This document shows, in pieces, positions 7,919 through 14,217 of a stretch of 64,000 bases of DNA. The notes beneath the pieces were generated by a model that saw nothing but the letters and a program-made list of their open reading frames with translations, was not told where the DNA came from and did not search any database. The DNA lies in contig JAQBPR010000191.1 of the NCBI GenBank assembly GCA_028287395.1, positions 1-64,000 of the forward strand. Direction: 5' to 3'. This DNA comes from Bacilli bacterium (lineage in GTDB: Bacteria; Bacillota; Bacilli; Paenibacillales; NBRC-103111). How positions within the stretch are numbered: position 1 is the first letter of the stretch; each line of letters opens with the position of its first letter. The translations under genes and the position numbers were made by a program.

Positions 7919-8815
7919 TTATTTACTAGCCCATTGAAATGGGGTAGAATCGAAAAATAAATTTGGGTTAACCGGACTATTACCGACCCAAAATGTAAAA
8001 TGAAGATGCGGTCCGGTTGAAAATCCAGTTGTACCGACAAGTCCAATAATATCACCGCGTTTCACGACATCACCCGTTTTAACCATTAGCTTGGAAAGAT
8101 GCGCATACTGCGAAAACAAATTCATCCCGTGATCAATATAGATACTGTTTCCAGTTAAATATAGCATCTCAGCAAGTACAACTTTACCATCATTCGTCGC
8201 TTTGATCGGTGTTCCCGCAGGTGCAGCCAAATCAACAGCGAGATGGCTTCCATCAAATTTACCGTTTACATATCTAGTATATCCATAAGCTGTCGATAAT
8301 CGTCCTTGTACGGGAATAACAAACGGTTCTGTGCTTGAAAATACAGGATTGGATTTACTGCGGGCAAGATTAATTTTCTTTTGATCAGCATTAATTCGCT
8401 CTGTATCCTGACGCATCGCTTCTTGTTCGCTTGTGACGGTAATCCGGTCCGTTTCAAACGTTTTAGCTCTAACCTGTAGTGTTTGGCCATCTATGGTGAA
8501 TTTTCCAAGCTTTGTATTCATGGAGATAGGCAAATACGTATAGAAACCACTGTCAAAAGGGAGTAAGGGATAGGTTTTTCCTTGCCATTTAATTTCATCT
8601 CGTGTCTTAGAACGAACAAAAATGGCATCCCCAGGATAAGTTACATTAGGAAGAAGTACAACATCAGATTTCATTACAAAATCTGCCTTATCTGCATAAA
8701 GTGCTGCCTCCGATTGCAGCATTAATTCGATTTTAAGCGCGTCCGCCTTCGCTTGATTGTCGGCCGCACCATACAGTGAGTTCCAAATCATCATCAAACT
8801 GAATAACAGATCCAT
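7919..8815 (-). CDS. M23-family metallopeptidase (LytM domain)
   Basis: 298 residues, beginning with a short hydrophobic segment that could be an uncleaved anchor or weak signal. The N-terminal half is a beta-rich extracellular-type domain, then a polar linker. The C-terminal LytM domain has HLAVDLAAP (H-x3-D), GNSIYIDHG, SQYAHLS and GPHLHFTFW (H-x-H), the complete zinc-site set of a Gly-Gly endopeptidase-type M23 enzyme. Likely acts on peptidoglycan cross-links at the cell surface. It sits between mqnE and yutJ in a minus-strand run and is preceded by AAAAGGCGG. Confidence 0.87.
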   Translation of the reverse strand: MDLLFSLMMIWNSLYGAADNQAKADALKIELMLQSEAALYADKADFVMKSDVVLLPNVTYPGDAIFVRSKTRDEIKWQGKTYPLLPFDSGFYTYLPISMNTKLGKFTIDGQTLQVRAKTFETDRITVTSEQEAMRQDTERINADQKKINLARSKSNPVFSSTEPFVIPVQGRLSTAYGYTRYVNGKFDGSHLAVDLAAPAGTPIKATNDGKVVLAEMLYLTGNSIYIDHGMNLFSQYAHLSKLMVKTGDVVKRGDIIGLVGTTGFSTGPHLHFTFWVGNSPVNPNLFFDSTPFQWASK

Positions 8816-8829
8816 CGAATCGCCGCCTT

Positions 8830-9933
8830 TTAGAACACTTGGATTTCGTTATAGAACGTATCGCGTTCTACTGGAATGCGTCCAGCCCCTTTAATCAACC
8901 ATATGAGTTCTTCGCGTGTCAAACCGTCAGGCGTTAGGGCTCCTGCAGCATGGCTAATTCTCTCTTTAATAATCGTTCCATGTGCATCTGAAGCTCCAAA
9001 AGTAAGGGCAAGCTGGGTTAATTGCGTGCCAATATTAATAAAATAAGCTTTAATATGCTGGAAATTATCTAACATTAAACGACTGATCGCAATGGTACGC
9101 AAATCTTCAAATGCGGAATTACGACGCCTAATTCCCGCGCTGGCATTGATGGGCTGTAATGCAAGCGGAATAAATACTTGAAAACCATTGGTTTCGTCTT
9201 GCAGCTCACGCAAATAAATCATATGCTGAACGCGCTCCTGTAATGTTTCGACAGGCGAACCATAGAGCATAGTCGTATGTGTTTTTAGTCCTAATTTATG
9301 AGCGGCACGATGAACTTCCAAGTATTGTTCAACTGAAGCCTTATCGACATGCATTTTATCACGATAACGATCGGATAAAATTTCCGCACCTCCGCCGGTT
9401 AGTGTTTGAAGTCCTGCGGCTATAAGTGTTTCTAATACTTCTTTAAAGCTCAATCCGCTGATTCTGGAGAAAAACTCAATTTCAGCTCCTGTATATGCTT
9501 TTATCGTTACTCCAGGGAAACGTTCGCTCAAGGCCTTAATTGAATCAACATAGTATTGAAAAGGTACGTTAGGATTATGTCCACCAACGATGTGAAACTC
9601 GCGAATCCCAGGATGGAAATGCTTCTCGACGTAGGCAATCATTTCAGCGCCGCTTAATGTGTAAGCCCCAGCATCGCCTTCATCCTTACGAAAATTACAG
9701 AAGGAGCAATGTGCTTCACATACATTCGTAAAATAAAGACTCATATTTTCAATGAAATAGACCTTTTTGCCATTTTTCCGTAAATTCACTTTATTGGCCA
9801 ATTGTCCAATAGACAATAAATCATCCGATTCATATAAAAACAAACCTTCTTCTAATGAAAGGCGCTCACCGTGTTCCACTTTTTCGGTAATCTCCTGCAT
9901 GCGTTTATCCGTTGAACTTAATATTATACTCAT
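8830..9933 (-). CDS. mqnE: Aminodeoxyfutalosine synthase MqnE
   Basis: A 367-residue radical-SAM enzyme that joins 3-[(1-carboxyvinyl)oxy]benzoate to the adenosyl group of SAM, giving aminofutalosine in the futalosine route to menaquinone. The cluster motif C-x3-C-x2-C (CEAHCSFC) is near residue 72, followed by FHIVGGHNPNVPF, KAYTGAEI and LTGGGAEI, which are characteristic of MqnE/MqnC, and the C-terminal GASDAHGTI. RBS AGGAGGG precedes ATG 9933. The MITE-like repeat lies just upstream, within its likely promoter region. Confidence 0.92.
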   Translation of the reverse strand: MSIILSSTDKRMQEITEKVEHGERLSLEEGLFLYESDDLLSIGQLANKVNLRKNGKKVYFIENMSLYFTNVCEAHCSFCNFRKDEGDAGAYTLSGAEMIAYVEKHFHPGIREFHIVGGHNPNVPFQYYVDSIKALSERFPGVTIKAYTGAEIEFFSRISGLSFKEVLETLIAAGLQTLTGGGAEILSDRYRDKMHVDKASVEQYLEVHRAAHKLGLKTHTTMLYGSPVETLQERVQHMIYLRELQDETNGFQVFIPLALQPINASAGIRRRNSAFEDLRTIAISRLMLDNFQHIKAYFINIGTQLTQLALTFGASDAHGTIIKERISHAAGALTPDGLTREELIWLIKGAGRIPVERDTFYNEIQVF

Positions 9934-9967
9934 GAATAACCCTCCTATGAGTGATCAGTATATTATT

Positions 9968-10134
9968 AGAGTGTGTTCAAAAAGTATAGCTATGTTGCGT
10001 AATGAATATGCTTTCCAGCCTCAGTTGAAAATGAGTTTCTTGAATTGATGAAGGGAGAAACTCATTTTCAAAGTCGGCACGTAAACTTTACAAGCACACT
10101 CATTACTCCACGTGCCATTTTTTGAACATACTCT
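9968..10134. repeat. MITE-like element, family 1, copy 1 (complete)
   Basis: A 167-bp element with terminal inverted repeats AGAGTGTGTTCAAAAA and (complement) AGAGTATGTTCAAAAAA, flanked by a possible 3-bp duplication ATT (9965-9967 and 10135-10137). Inside is a perfect 16-bp inverted repeat, TTGAAAATGAGTTTCT (10025-10040) against 10056-10071. No coding capacity. It lies between divergent mqnE and the HesB-like gene. Other copies are at 10836, 23142, 31184 and 50586. Confidence 0.85.
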
Positions 10135-10272
10135 ATTTATTAAAGTTATCCTATTCATTATAAACCTATGGTGTAGGCGGGGCAAGAAAGAGTTCGACAA
10201 ATATGTGACAATCCCAATAGGCGAAATGCAGCGAAAAAACGCATCATTTAAGCACTTATATTTAGAGTCCTC

Positions 10273-10301
10273 TTGAGGTAAAATATTTTAAGGAGTATAC
10301 T
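10273..10301 (+). promoter_or_regulatory. Sigma-A-type promoter of the HesB/ErpA-like gene
   Basis: TTGAGG (10273-10278), 17-bp spacer, TATACT (10296-10301), about 50 bp before the start codon. The remaining sequence between the repeat and this promoter holds nothing recognisable. Confidence 0.6.
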
Positions 10302-10353
10302 TAAAGTAAGCAGACAACTGCTAACAAACCTGACTATCCGGGAGGTAATGAAA

Positions 10354-10725
10354 ATGATTAATATAAGTGAATCCGCTACGGATAAAATAAAAGAACTGCT
10401 TTCCGCAGAAGAAACTCCGAATATGTTTCTTCGCCTCAGTGTAAAAGCAGGTGGATGCAGTGGATTTTCCTATGGCATGGGCTTCGATAATGAGCAAAAT
10501 GATCTAGATGAAGCAATGGAATTTCACGGTTTAAAAGTCGTCGTTGACACGGAAAGCCGTAAATACTTGAATGGTGTGGAAATTGACTTTAAAGATTCGG
10601 GCATGGGCGGCGGTTTTACCATCGAGAATCCTAACGCAGTTGCTTCCTGTGGATGCGGTCAATCGTTCAAAGCGAAGGACGAAGAGGGAATCGTCGAGAA
10701 ATGCGACGATAAGGTTGAGGTTTAA
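10354..10725 (+). CDS. HesB/IscA-family Fe-S assembly protein (ErpA-like)
   Basis: A 123-residue A-type Fe-S carrier. The three conserved cysteines are present: GGCSGFSYGM near residue 35 and CGCGQSF near residue 100, together with the KYLNGVEIDF core. It is longer at the C-terminus than E. coli ErpA. It would accept and deliver Fe-S clusters in the cytosol. ATG 10354 lies 8 bp after GGGAGG (10340-10345); ATG 10348 would be too close. Confidence 0.9.
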   Translation: MINISESATDKIKELLSAEETPNMFLRLSVKAGGCSGFSYGMGFDNEQNDLDEAMEFHGLKVVVDTESRKYLNGVEIDFKDSGMGGGFTIENPNAVASCGCGQSFKAKDEEGIVEKCDDKVEV

Positions 10726-10835
10726 TTATAGGGTTTTGCATAGCCTAAATACGATGATTTTGGGTTATGAACTACACCTTCTTAGCTTATAAGTGACGAA
10801 AATCCACTTATTCTAAGGAGGTTTTTATTTATTGA

Positions 10836-10879
10836 GCACATTCATTACGCAACATAGCTATACTTTTTGAACACACTCC
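10836..10879. repeat. MITE-like element, family 1, copy 2 (single end)
   Basis: About 44 bp matching the CAACATAGCTATACTTTTT end of the family-1 element, ending GAACACACTCC; the other half is missing. It separates an upstream RBS (AAGGAGG, 10816-10822) from the following thioredoxin-like gene, which has a second RBS just after the repeat. Confidence 0.75.
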
Positions 10880-10894
10880 ATAAGGAGGAAGCTT

Positions 10895-11215
10895 ATGATC
10901 GAATGGACACAAAAGGAACTTTTAGAACGAACTGAAACAGCAGACAGCTCTTTTGCTGTATTTATGTATACGCCCTTCTGCGGCACTTGCAATCTAACGG
11001 AGCGCATGTTAGACATCGTAATGATAATGGAACCCAAGCTTCCTCTTTATAAAAGCAATATTAATTTTCTTCCGCAAGTTAGTCTTGAATGGCAAATTAG
11101 CAGCGTTCCTTGCTTAGTCATCGCAGAAGCTAAGCAAGAGAAAAAAATGTTCTACCAAATGAAAGGCGTGGATGATTTATATCATCTGTTGATGCCATTG
11201 CTGACTAGGAAGTAA
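10895..11215 (+). CDS. Thioredoxin-family protein
   Basis: A 106-residue thioredoxin-like domain with FCGTC redox pair near residue 28 and cis-Pro SVPCL near residue 72. The residue after the cis-Pro is Cys, unusual for a plain thioredoxin. Start ATG is preceded by AAGGAGGAAGCTT. Probably a cytosolic thiol-disulfide exchange protein; partner unknown. It may be part of the small redox gene group around the HesB-like gene. An upstream RBS-TTG of the same strand is cut short by the repeat (see the repeat at 10836). Confidence 0.83.
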   Translation: MIEWTQKELLERTETADSSFAVFMYTPFCGTCNLTERMLDIVMIMEPKLPLYKSNINFLPQVSLEWQISSVPCLVIAEAKQEKKMFYQMKGVDDLYHLLMPLLTRK

Positions 11216-11287
11216 ATCCCCTATTATAATGTTGAAATGCATATACATTGAGCAGAAGGTTTTTATTTTATAAACGGAGTGTGTTCT

Positions 11288-11617
11288 GTGGAGAAAGTGA
11301 CCCTTAAAGTAAAACAAGGAATCCTAAGTGTAGAAGATATAATCATCGATTCGGATGCTGAGCATGTTTATGTTTTATTTGCAGTTTTTAATACGAATGC
11401 TGAAGTTGAATGGAGTGTGGGGTTCGCTGCTGCCGATGATATGGACAGAGTATATATCTCTGTGACGGATAAAATAATCGAAGAAGCCGTTCTGACAGAA
11501 GCCCTTCCCCTATTATTAAACGCTTTGGAGATCAAGACGATTCATTCCGATTCTCCAGAAGAGCTTACTTCTTATAAAAATGCGATTAAGCGGAAAATAG
11601 AGAAAATGGATGAATAG
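11288..11617 (+). CDS. Hypothetical protein
   Basis: A 109-residue soluble, acidic protein, alternating beta-like and helical stretches, with no recognised motif, signal peptide or cysteine cluster. GTG 11288 is chosen since GGAG lies 8 bp upstream; GTG 11279 would leave no spacing. It is close to the following small gene (spacing under 20 bp), so the two are probably co-transcribed. Confidence 0.65.
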   Translation: MEKVTLKVKQGILSVEDIIIDSDAEHVYVLFAVFNTNAEVEWSVGFAAADDMDRVYISVTDKIIEEAVLTEALPLLLNALEIKTIHSDSPEELTSYKNAIKRKIEKMDE

Positions 11618-11635
11618 GGAATAGGAGTGTTCCAA

Positions 11636-11872
11636 ATGGAATGTACGGCAAATGAAGTTGCAGAGTGGATGTATAACGAAGTTAAAGCAGCAGGGATTCT
11701 ACATCAAAGCCATGCAGTAGACTATATTGTCAAAAACTTTGGTGCAGCGTTTATTTATGTGAATGAAAATGGAAATAAATCCATTGGAAAAGAGGTGAAA
11801 AAGGTGTTTAAAAAGCTGCATGGTGGACGAGCAGCTTGGGAGCGCGATGGGTTCTTCTGGGGATGGCATTAA
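11636..11872 (+). CDS. Small conserved-type protein (resembles DUF6953)
   Basis: A 78-residue soluble protein: an N-terminal helix (EVAEWMYNEVKAAGIL), then HAVDYIVKNFG-x-FIYVNENGN, and a C-terminal KVFKKLHGGRAAWERDGFFW. The order of motifs resembles the small DUF6953 family; this is from memory and uncertain. ATG 11636 follows TAGGAG. Function unknown. Confidence 0.65.
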   Translation: MECTANEVAEWMYNEVKAAGILHQSHAVDYIVKNFGAAFIYVNENGNKSIGKEVKKVFKKLHGGRAAWERDGFFWGWH

Positions 11873-11912
11873 AAATAAACAGACAACTGATTCTTTATAT
11901 CTAGACAATCAT

Positions 11913-11941
11913 TTGATAATGTAGTACGATAGTAATAAATA
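11913..11941 (+). promoter_or_regulatory. Candidate promoter of the c-di-GMP riboswitch transcript
   Basis: TTGATA (11913-11918), 17-bp spacer, TAAATA (11936-11941), about 40 bp upstream of the aptamer. Confidence 0.45.
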
Positions 11942-11980
11942 TAGTTCGATTGTCTTATGAAATAACTGAATACACAATAT

Positions 11981-12064
11981 TCGAAAAAGGCAAACTTATC
12001 GAAAGATAAGGACGCAAAATTACAGACCTAAGGAATTAATTCTATGGTGGCTGAGTTGCCGAAA
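11981..12064 (+). promoter_or_regulatory. Cyclic-di-GMP-I (GEMM) riboswitch
   Basis: The aptamer signature is present in order: AAAAAGGCAAAC, a stem CTTATC-GAAA-GATAAG (11995-12010) capped by a GNRA tetraloop, GGACGCAAAA, CCTAAGGAA, and ATGGTGGCTGAGTTGCCGA. Spacing and order match the class I c-di-GMP riboswitch. It is followed within 25 bases by a terminator-like hairpin, so it would control transcription of the small gene at 12135. Confidence 0.88.
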
Positions 12065-12086
12065 GTGTGGATGAGAATTTACATTC

Positions 12087-12114
12087 CTACTGCCTTCCGG
12101 TTAGTAGTTTTTTT
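12087..12114 (+). terminator. Riboswitch expression-platform terminator
   Basis: Short stem CTACT/AGTAG with an 11-base loop, then TTTTTTT (12108-12114). It lies between the c-di-GMP aptamer and the RBS of the next gene. Confidence 0.65.
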
Positions 12115-12134
12115 ATTATACGGAGGCGATTAAA

Positions 12135-12428
12135 ATGAAAGACAAATTTATTTCTTTAGTTGAATATATCAATCGCGTCAAAAGTTCTAATAAGGAGCTT
12201 ATGGTTTATTGCGAAGCTGGAAAAAATCCGTGTATTGGGGACTTTGTTGATGCGTTTAAAGAACAAGACCTGGATATGGAATTGAAGGATTTTATATCCA
12301 TGACTTTTACGGCCAAAAATCTTTTTAGCACGGATATCATTTCGGCTAGAATCATAAAAACAAGTAAAGATTTTACATATAGAGACACGAATTCGCCATC
12401 ATTAAATTATGTGAATAGATATTCTTAA
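12135..12428 (+). CDS. Small protein controlled by a c-di-GMP riboswitch
   Basis: A 97-residue soluble protein with no signal peptide, membrane segment or recognised domain. It has a helical N-terminus (KDKFISLVEYINRVK), a strand MVYCEAG, an acidic DAFKEQDLDMELKDF stretch and a basic C-terminal half. RBS GGAGG lies about 8 bp before ATG 12135. It stands directly behind the c-di-GMP-I riboswitch and has its own terminator, so it is likely the only gene under that switch. c-di-GMP-I switches usually control motility, surface or matrix genes, but I cannot place this protein. Confidence 0.7.
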   Translation: MKDKFISLVEYINRVKSSNKELMVYCEAGKNPCIGDFVDAFKEQDLDMELKDFISMTFTAKNLFSTDIISARIIKTSKDFTYRDTNSPSLNYVNRYS

Positions 12429-12448
12429 GGATGCTAAGATTTGAGTTT

Positions 12449-12499
12449 AACTTTCTGAACTAGTGTAGATTATTCACACTGGTTTAAGAAAGTTTTTTT
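12449..12499 (+). terminator. Rho-independent terminator
   Basis: Stem AACTTTCT/AGAAAGTT with an inner CTAGTGT/ACACTGG, followed by TTTTTTT. It closes the riboswitch-controlled transcript. Confidence 0.85.
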
Positions 12500-12525
12500 G
12501 CTGAAAACGATAAAAGTGGTATAAT
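12498..12525 (+). promoter_or_regulatory. Candidate promoter of the membrane-anchored zinc-ribbon-like gene
   Basis: TTGCTG (12498-12503), 16-bp spacer, TATAAT (12520-12525), about 37 bp upstream of ATG 12563. Confidence 0.5.
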
Positions 12526-12562
12526 TGATTTACAAATCATTTATAAACGAAGGAGTTTTCAT

Positions 12563-12826
12563 ATGGGAAATATGATAGGGGGCATTGTCATCCTTCTCGT
12601 TGTAATTCTATGTGCTGCTGCCTTTCGACTGCGAAAAAGCGGCGGGAATAAGAAGATTATCCAGATGAATCGTCCTCGGAAAAGTTTTGGCTCAAGGCAG
12701 TCCTGCTCTTATTGTAAAAGAAAAGTCGAGACATTATCTTTCTATTCCGATGGTCGCGGTAAAGTAATAGGGGTGTGTAATGTTTGCAAGCCCCATGCAG
12801 AACGGCAAGCATTGATGAGAATATAA
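12563..12826 (+). CDS. Membrane-anchored small protein with two CxxC pairs
   Basis: An 87-residue protein: one N-terminal membrane segment (about residues 5-21), a basic linker, then CSYCKRKVETLSFYSDGRGK and VCNVCKPHAE. The two CxxC pairs about 27 residues apart resemble a zinc ribbon facing the cytoplasm. RBS GAAGGAG precedes ATG. No family recognised. A decayed copy of its C-terminal part lies about 250 bp downstream (12952-13035). Confidence 0.7.
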   Translation: MGNMIGGIVILLVVILCAAAFRLRKSGGNKKIIQMNRPRKSFGSRQSCSYCKRKVETLSFYSDGRGKVIGVCNVCKPHAERQALMRI

Positions 12827-12843
12827 AGAGGGGATATGCGAAA

Positions 12844-12951
12844 GTGGTTGAACAGATTTATGTGTCGAATGAGCAAATTAGCTATCCGCTTAAAGATTGT
12901 AAAGGGATTGGTTATATGCTGCAGAAATTGAATATGGCGATAGAAAAGTAG
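12844..12951 (+). CDS. Possible small ORF, 35 codons
   Basis: GTG 12844 follows GAGGGG (12828-12833) by 10 bp and opens a 35-residue reading frame, VVEQIYVSN...CKGIGYMLQKLNMAIEK. No family or membrane segment recognised. It may be a real microprotein or a piece of a decayed gene, given the pseudogene directly after it. Confidence 0.3.
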   Translation: MVEQIYVSNEQISYPLKDCKGIGYMLQKLNMAIEK

Positions 12952-13035
12952 TGTTCAAATAAAAGTCGAATTATTTCTCCTTTTATTGCGATGATCGTGG
13001 TAAAATAGAAAATGAGTGTAATAGTGCGGATACGT
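12952..13035 (+). pseudogene. Decayed partial duplicate of the CxxC-pair gene
   Basis: This stretch aligns with 12708-12793 of the gene at 12563: AAAGTCGA(A), TCTCCTTTTATTGCGATGAT against TCTTTCTATTCCGATGGT, then CGTGGTAAA against CGCGGTAAA and GAGTGTAAT against GGGTGTAAT. The copy has lost the second Cys codon of the first pair and gained a single-base shift that brings in stops, so it no longer encodes the domain. Confidence 0.6.
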
Positions 13036-13075
13036 AAAATTAATCCGAAAACATCAGCGGAAGGTGACAAACATA

Positions 13076-13282
13076 ATGAAAGTATGCAGCGCAGAGGGAT
13101 GTATTAAAGAGGCTAAATCAAAAGGTTTATGTTCCACTCATTATCAAAGACAAAGAAATGCGAAAAATAAGACGAAGATAAAACATTTTGCCGTCAAACC
13201 ATGTAATGCCGCCGGATGCGAAGATAATGCGATACGGATGGGATTTTGTCAGAAGCATTTAAAAGAGTTTAATTTCGAATGA
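13076..13282 (+). CDS. Small protein with duplicated C-x4-C-x9-C-x2-H motif
   Basis: A 68-residue basic protein made of two copies of one unit: CSAEGC-x9-CSTH near the start and CNAAGC-x9-CQKH near the end, both with exact C-x4-C-x9-C-x2-H spacing. Each could bind one zinc ion, as in small nucleic-acid-binding fingers often met in phage and mobile regions. ATG 13076 follows AAGGTGA by 9 bp; ATG 13064 has no RBS. Function unknown. Confidence 0.7.
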   Translation: MKVCSAEGCIKEAKSKGLCSTHYQRQRNAKNKTKIKHFAVKPCNAAGCEDNAIRMGFCQKHLKEFNFE

Positions 13283-13318
13283 TCTATCAAGTGTAGATCA
13301 TGGGAAAGGATGGAGAAG

Positions 13319-13552
13319 ATGAATTTGTTTGAAGATACAGATCAGACATTCAAAAAAACATTTATTGCAACGAGTAACGAAGAAATATTAACCGTTACGG
13401 AAGCGGGTCAATTGTTGGGTTTGACCAAGGATCAGATGAAATTATATGTAGACAAAAAAGGGCTAACCAAAATAAAAGTCGCAAGAAGTGTTTTTAGATA
13501 TCTTTTACTAAAAGAAGAGATTGATAACTTATTAAAAGCAGACAATAAATGA
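13319..13552 (+). CDS. Small helix-turn-helix (excisionase/MerR-like) protein
   Basis: A 77-residue protein with LTVTEAGQLLGLTKDQMKLYVDKKGL, which reads as a winged or excisionase-type helix-turn-helix (T-EA-x-LLG-x-T-x-x-x-x-x-Y). The C-terminus, FRYLLLKEEIDNLLKAD, fits the end of such DNA-binding modules. ATG 13319 is favoured because AAGGATGGAG lies in front of it; ATG 13310 touches the RBS. It could regulate the small genes around it; no integrase is nearby. Confidence 0.6.
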   Translation: MNLFEDTDQTFKKTFIATSNEEILTVTEAGQLLGLTKDQMKLYVDKKGLTKIKVARSVFRYLLLKEEIDNLLKADNK

Positions 13553-13555
13553 AAT

Positions 13556-13592
13556 GAGCCGCGGCACCGATTGACTTGGTGAATGCGGCTCG
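13556..13592 (+). terminator. Terminator-like hairpin
   Basis: Stem GAGCCGC/GCGGCTC (13556-13562 and 13585-13591) with inner CACC/GGTG, followed by a weak GATTTAT run. Confidence 0.6.
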
Positions 13593-13620
13593 ATTTATGT
13601 TATCGCTTCAACAAACTGAC

Positions 13621-13645
13621 CAGTGCTTAAAGCGCTGTTTTTTTT
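13621..13645 (+). terminator. Rho-independent terminator
   Basis: Stem CAGTGC/GCGCTG with a TTAAA loop, then eight T residues, directly before the Lrp-type gene. Confidence 0.75.
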
Positions 13646-13712
13646 ATGTTTTCTTTGCAGGAATAAGGGATTCGTTGTATTATTGAAATAATCATTTTTA
13701 GGAGGCCTTCAG

Positions 13713-14204
13713 ATGAACGAGCTAAAATGGAAAATTCTCGATTTGCTTAAAGAAGATGCAAGGCGGAGTGCGGAATTAATTGCAATTATGCTGGGTGTGG
13801 ATCGAGCGGCCGTGGAAACGGCGATTGCGGAATTAGAGGCGGATAAAGTCATAGTAAAATATGCGACCGTTGTGAACTGGAGCAAGGTCGATGAAGATAA
13901 GGTAACGGCTTTGATTGAAGTGCAAATTACACCTGAGCGCGGACGCGGGTTTGATGCGATTGCGGAAAGAATTTATTTGTATCCTGAAGTGAAATCCGTT
14001 TATTTGATGTCAGGAGCCTATGATTTATTAGTTGAAATCGAAGGATCTACGTTAAAGCAGGTGGCTTCGTTTGTGTCGAATAAACTCTCTTCCATCGATC
14101 GGGTGCTTTCGACAAAAACCCATTTTATTCTTAAAAAATATAAACAGGATGGCGTTATCTTCGAAGATCACGAGGATGATCAACGACTCCTGATCTCGCC
14201 ATAA
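13713..14204 (+). CDS. Lrp/AsnC-family transcriptional regulator
   Basis: 163 residues: an N-terminal helix-turn-helix (KILDLLKEDARRSAELIAIMLGV, residues 5-28), then a C-terminal RAM-type ligand and oligomerisation domain with VTALIEVQI, PEVKSVYLMSGAYDLLVEIEG. It sits 13 bp before an aminotransferase gene, the same arrangement as the B. subtilis yugG-yugH pair, so it probably regulates that operon in response to an amino acid. RBS AGGAGG. The unusually long tail after THFILKKYK is acidic. Confidence 0.88.
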   Translation: MNELKWKILDLLKEDARRSAELIAIMLGVDRAAVETAIAELEADKVIVKYATVVNWSKVDEDKVTALIEVQITPERGRGFDAIAERIYLYPEVKSVYLMSGAYDLLVEIEGSTLKQVASFVSNKLSSIDRVLSTKTHFILKKYKQDGVIFEDHEDDQRLLISP

Positions 14205-14217
14205 AGGATGAGTCGCG

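Noticed and set aside
9968..10134. CRISPR repeat or phage attachment site
   Set aside because: The copies are far apart, variable in length and have terminal inverted repeats; no cas genes or integrase.
11880..13600. Complete prophage or integrative element
   Set aside because: No integrase, structural phage genes, tRNA target or end repeats are visible.
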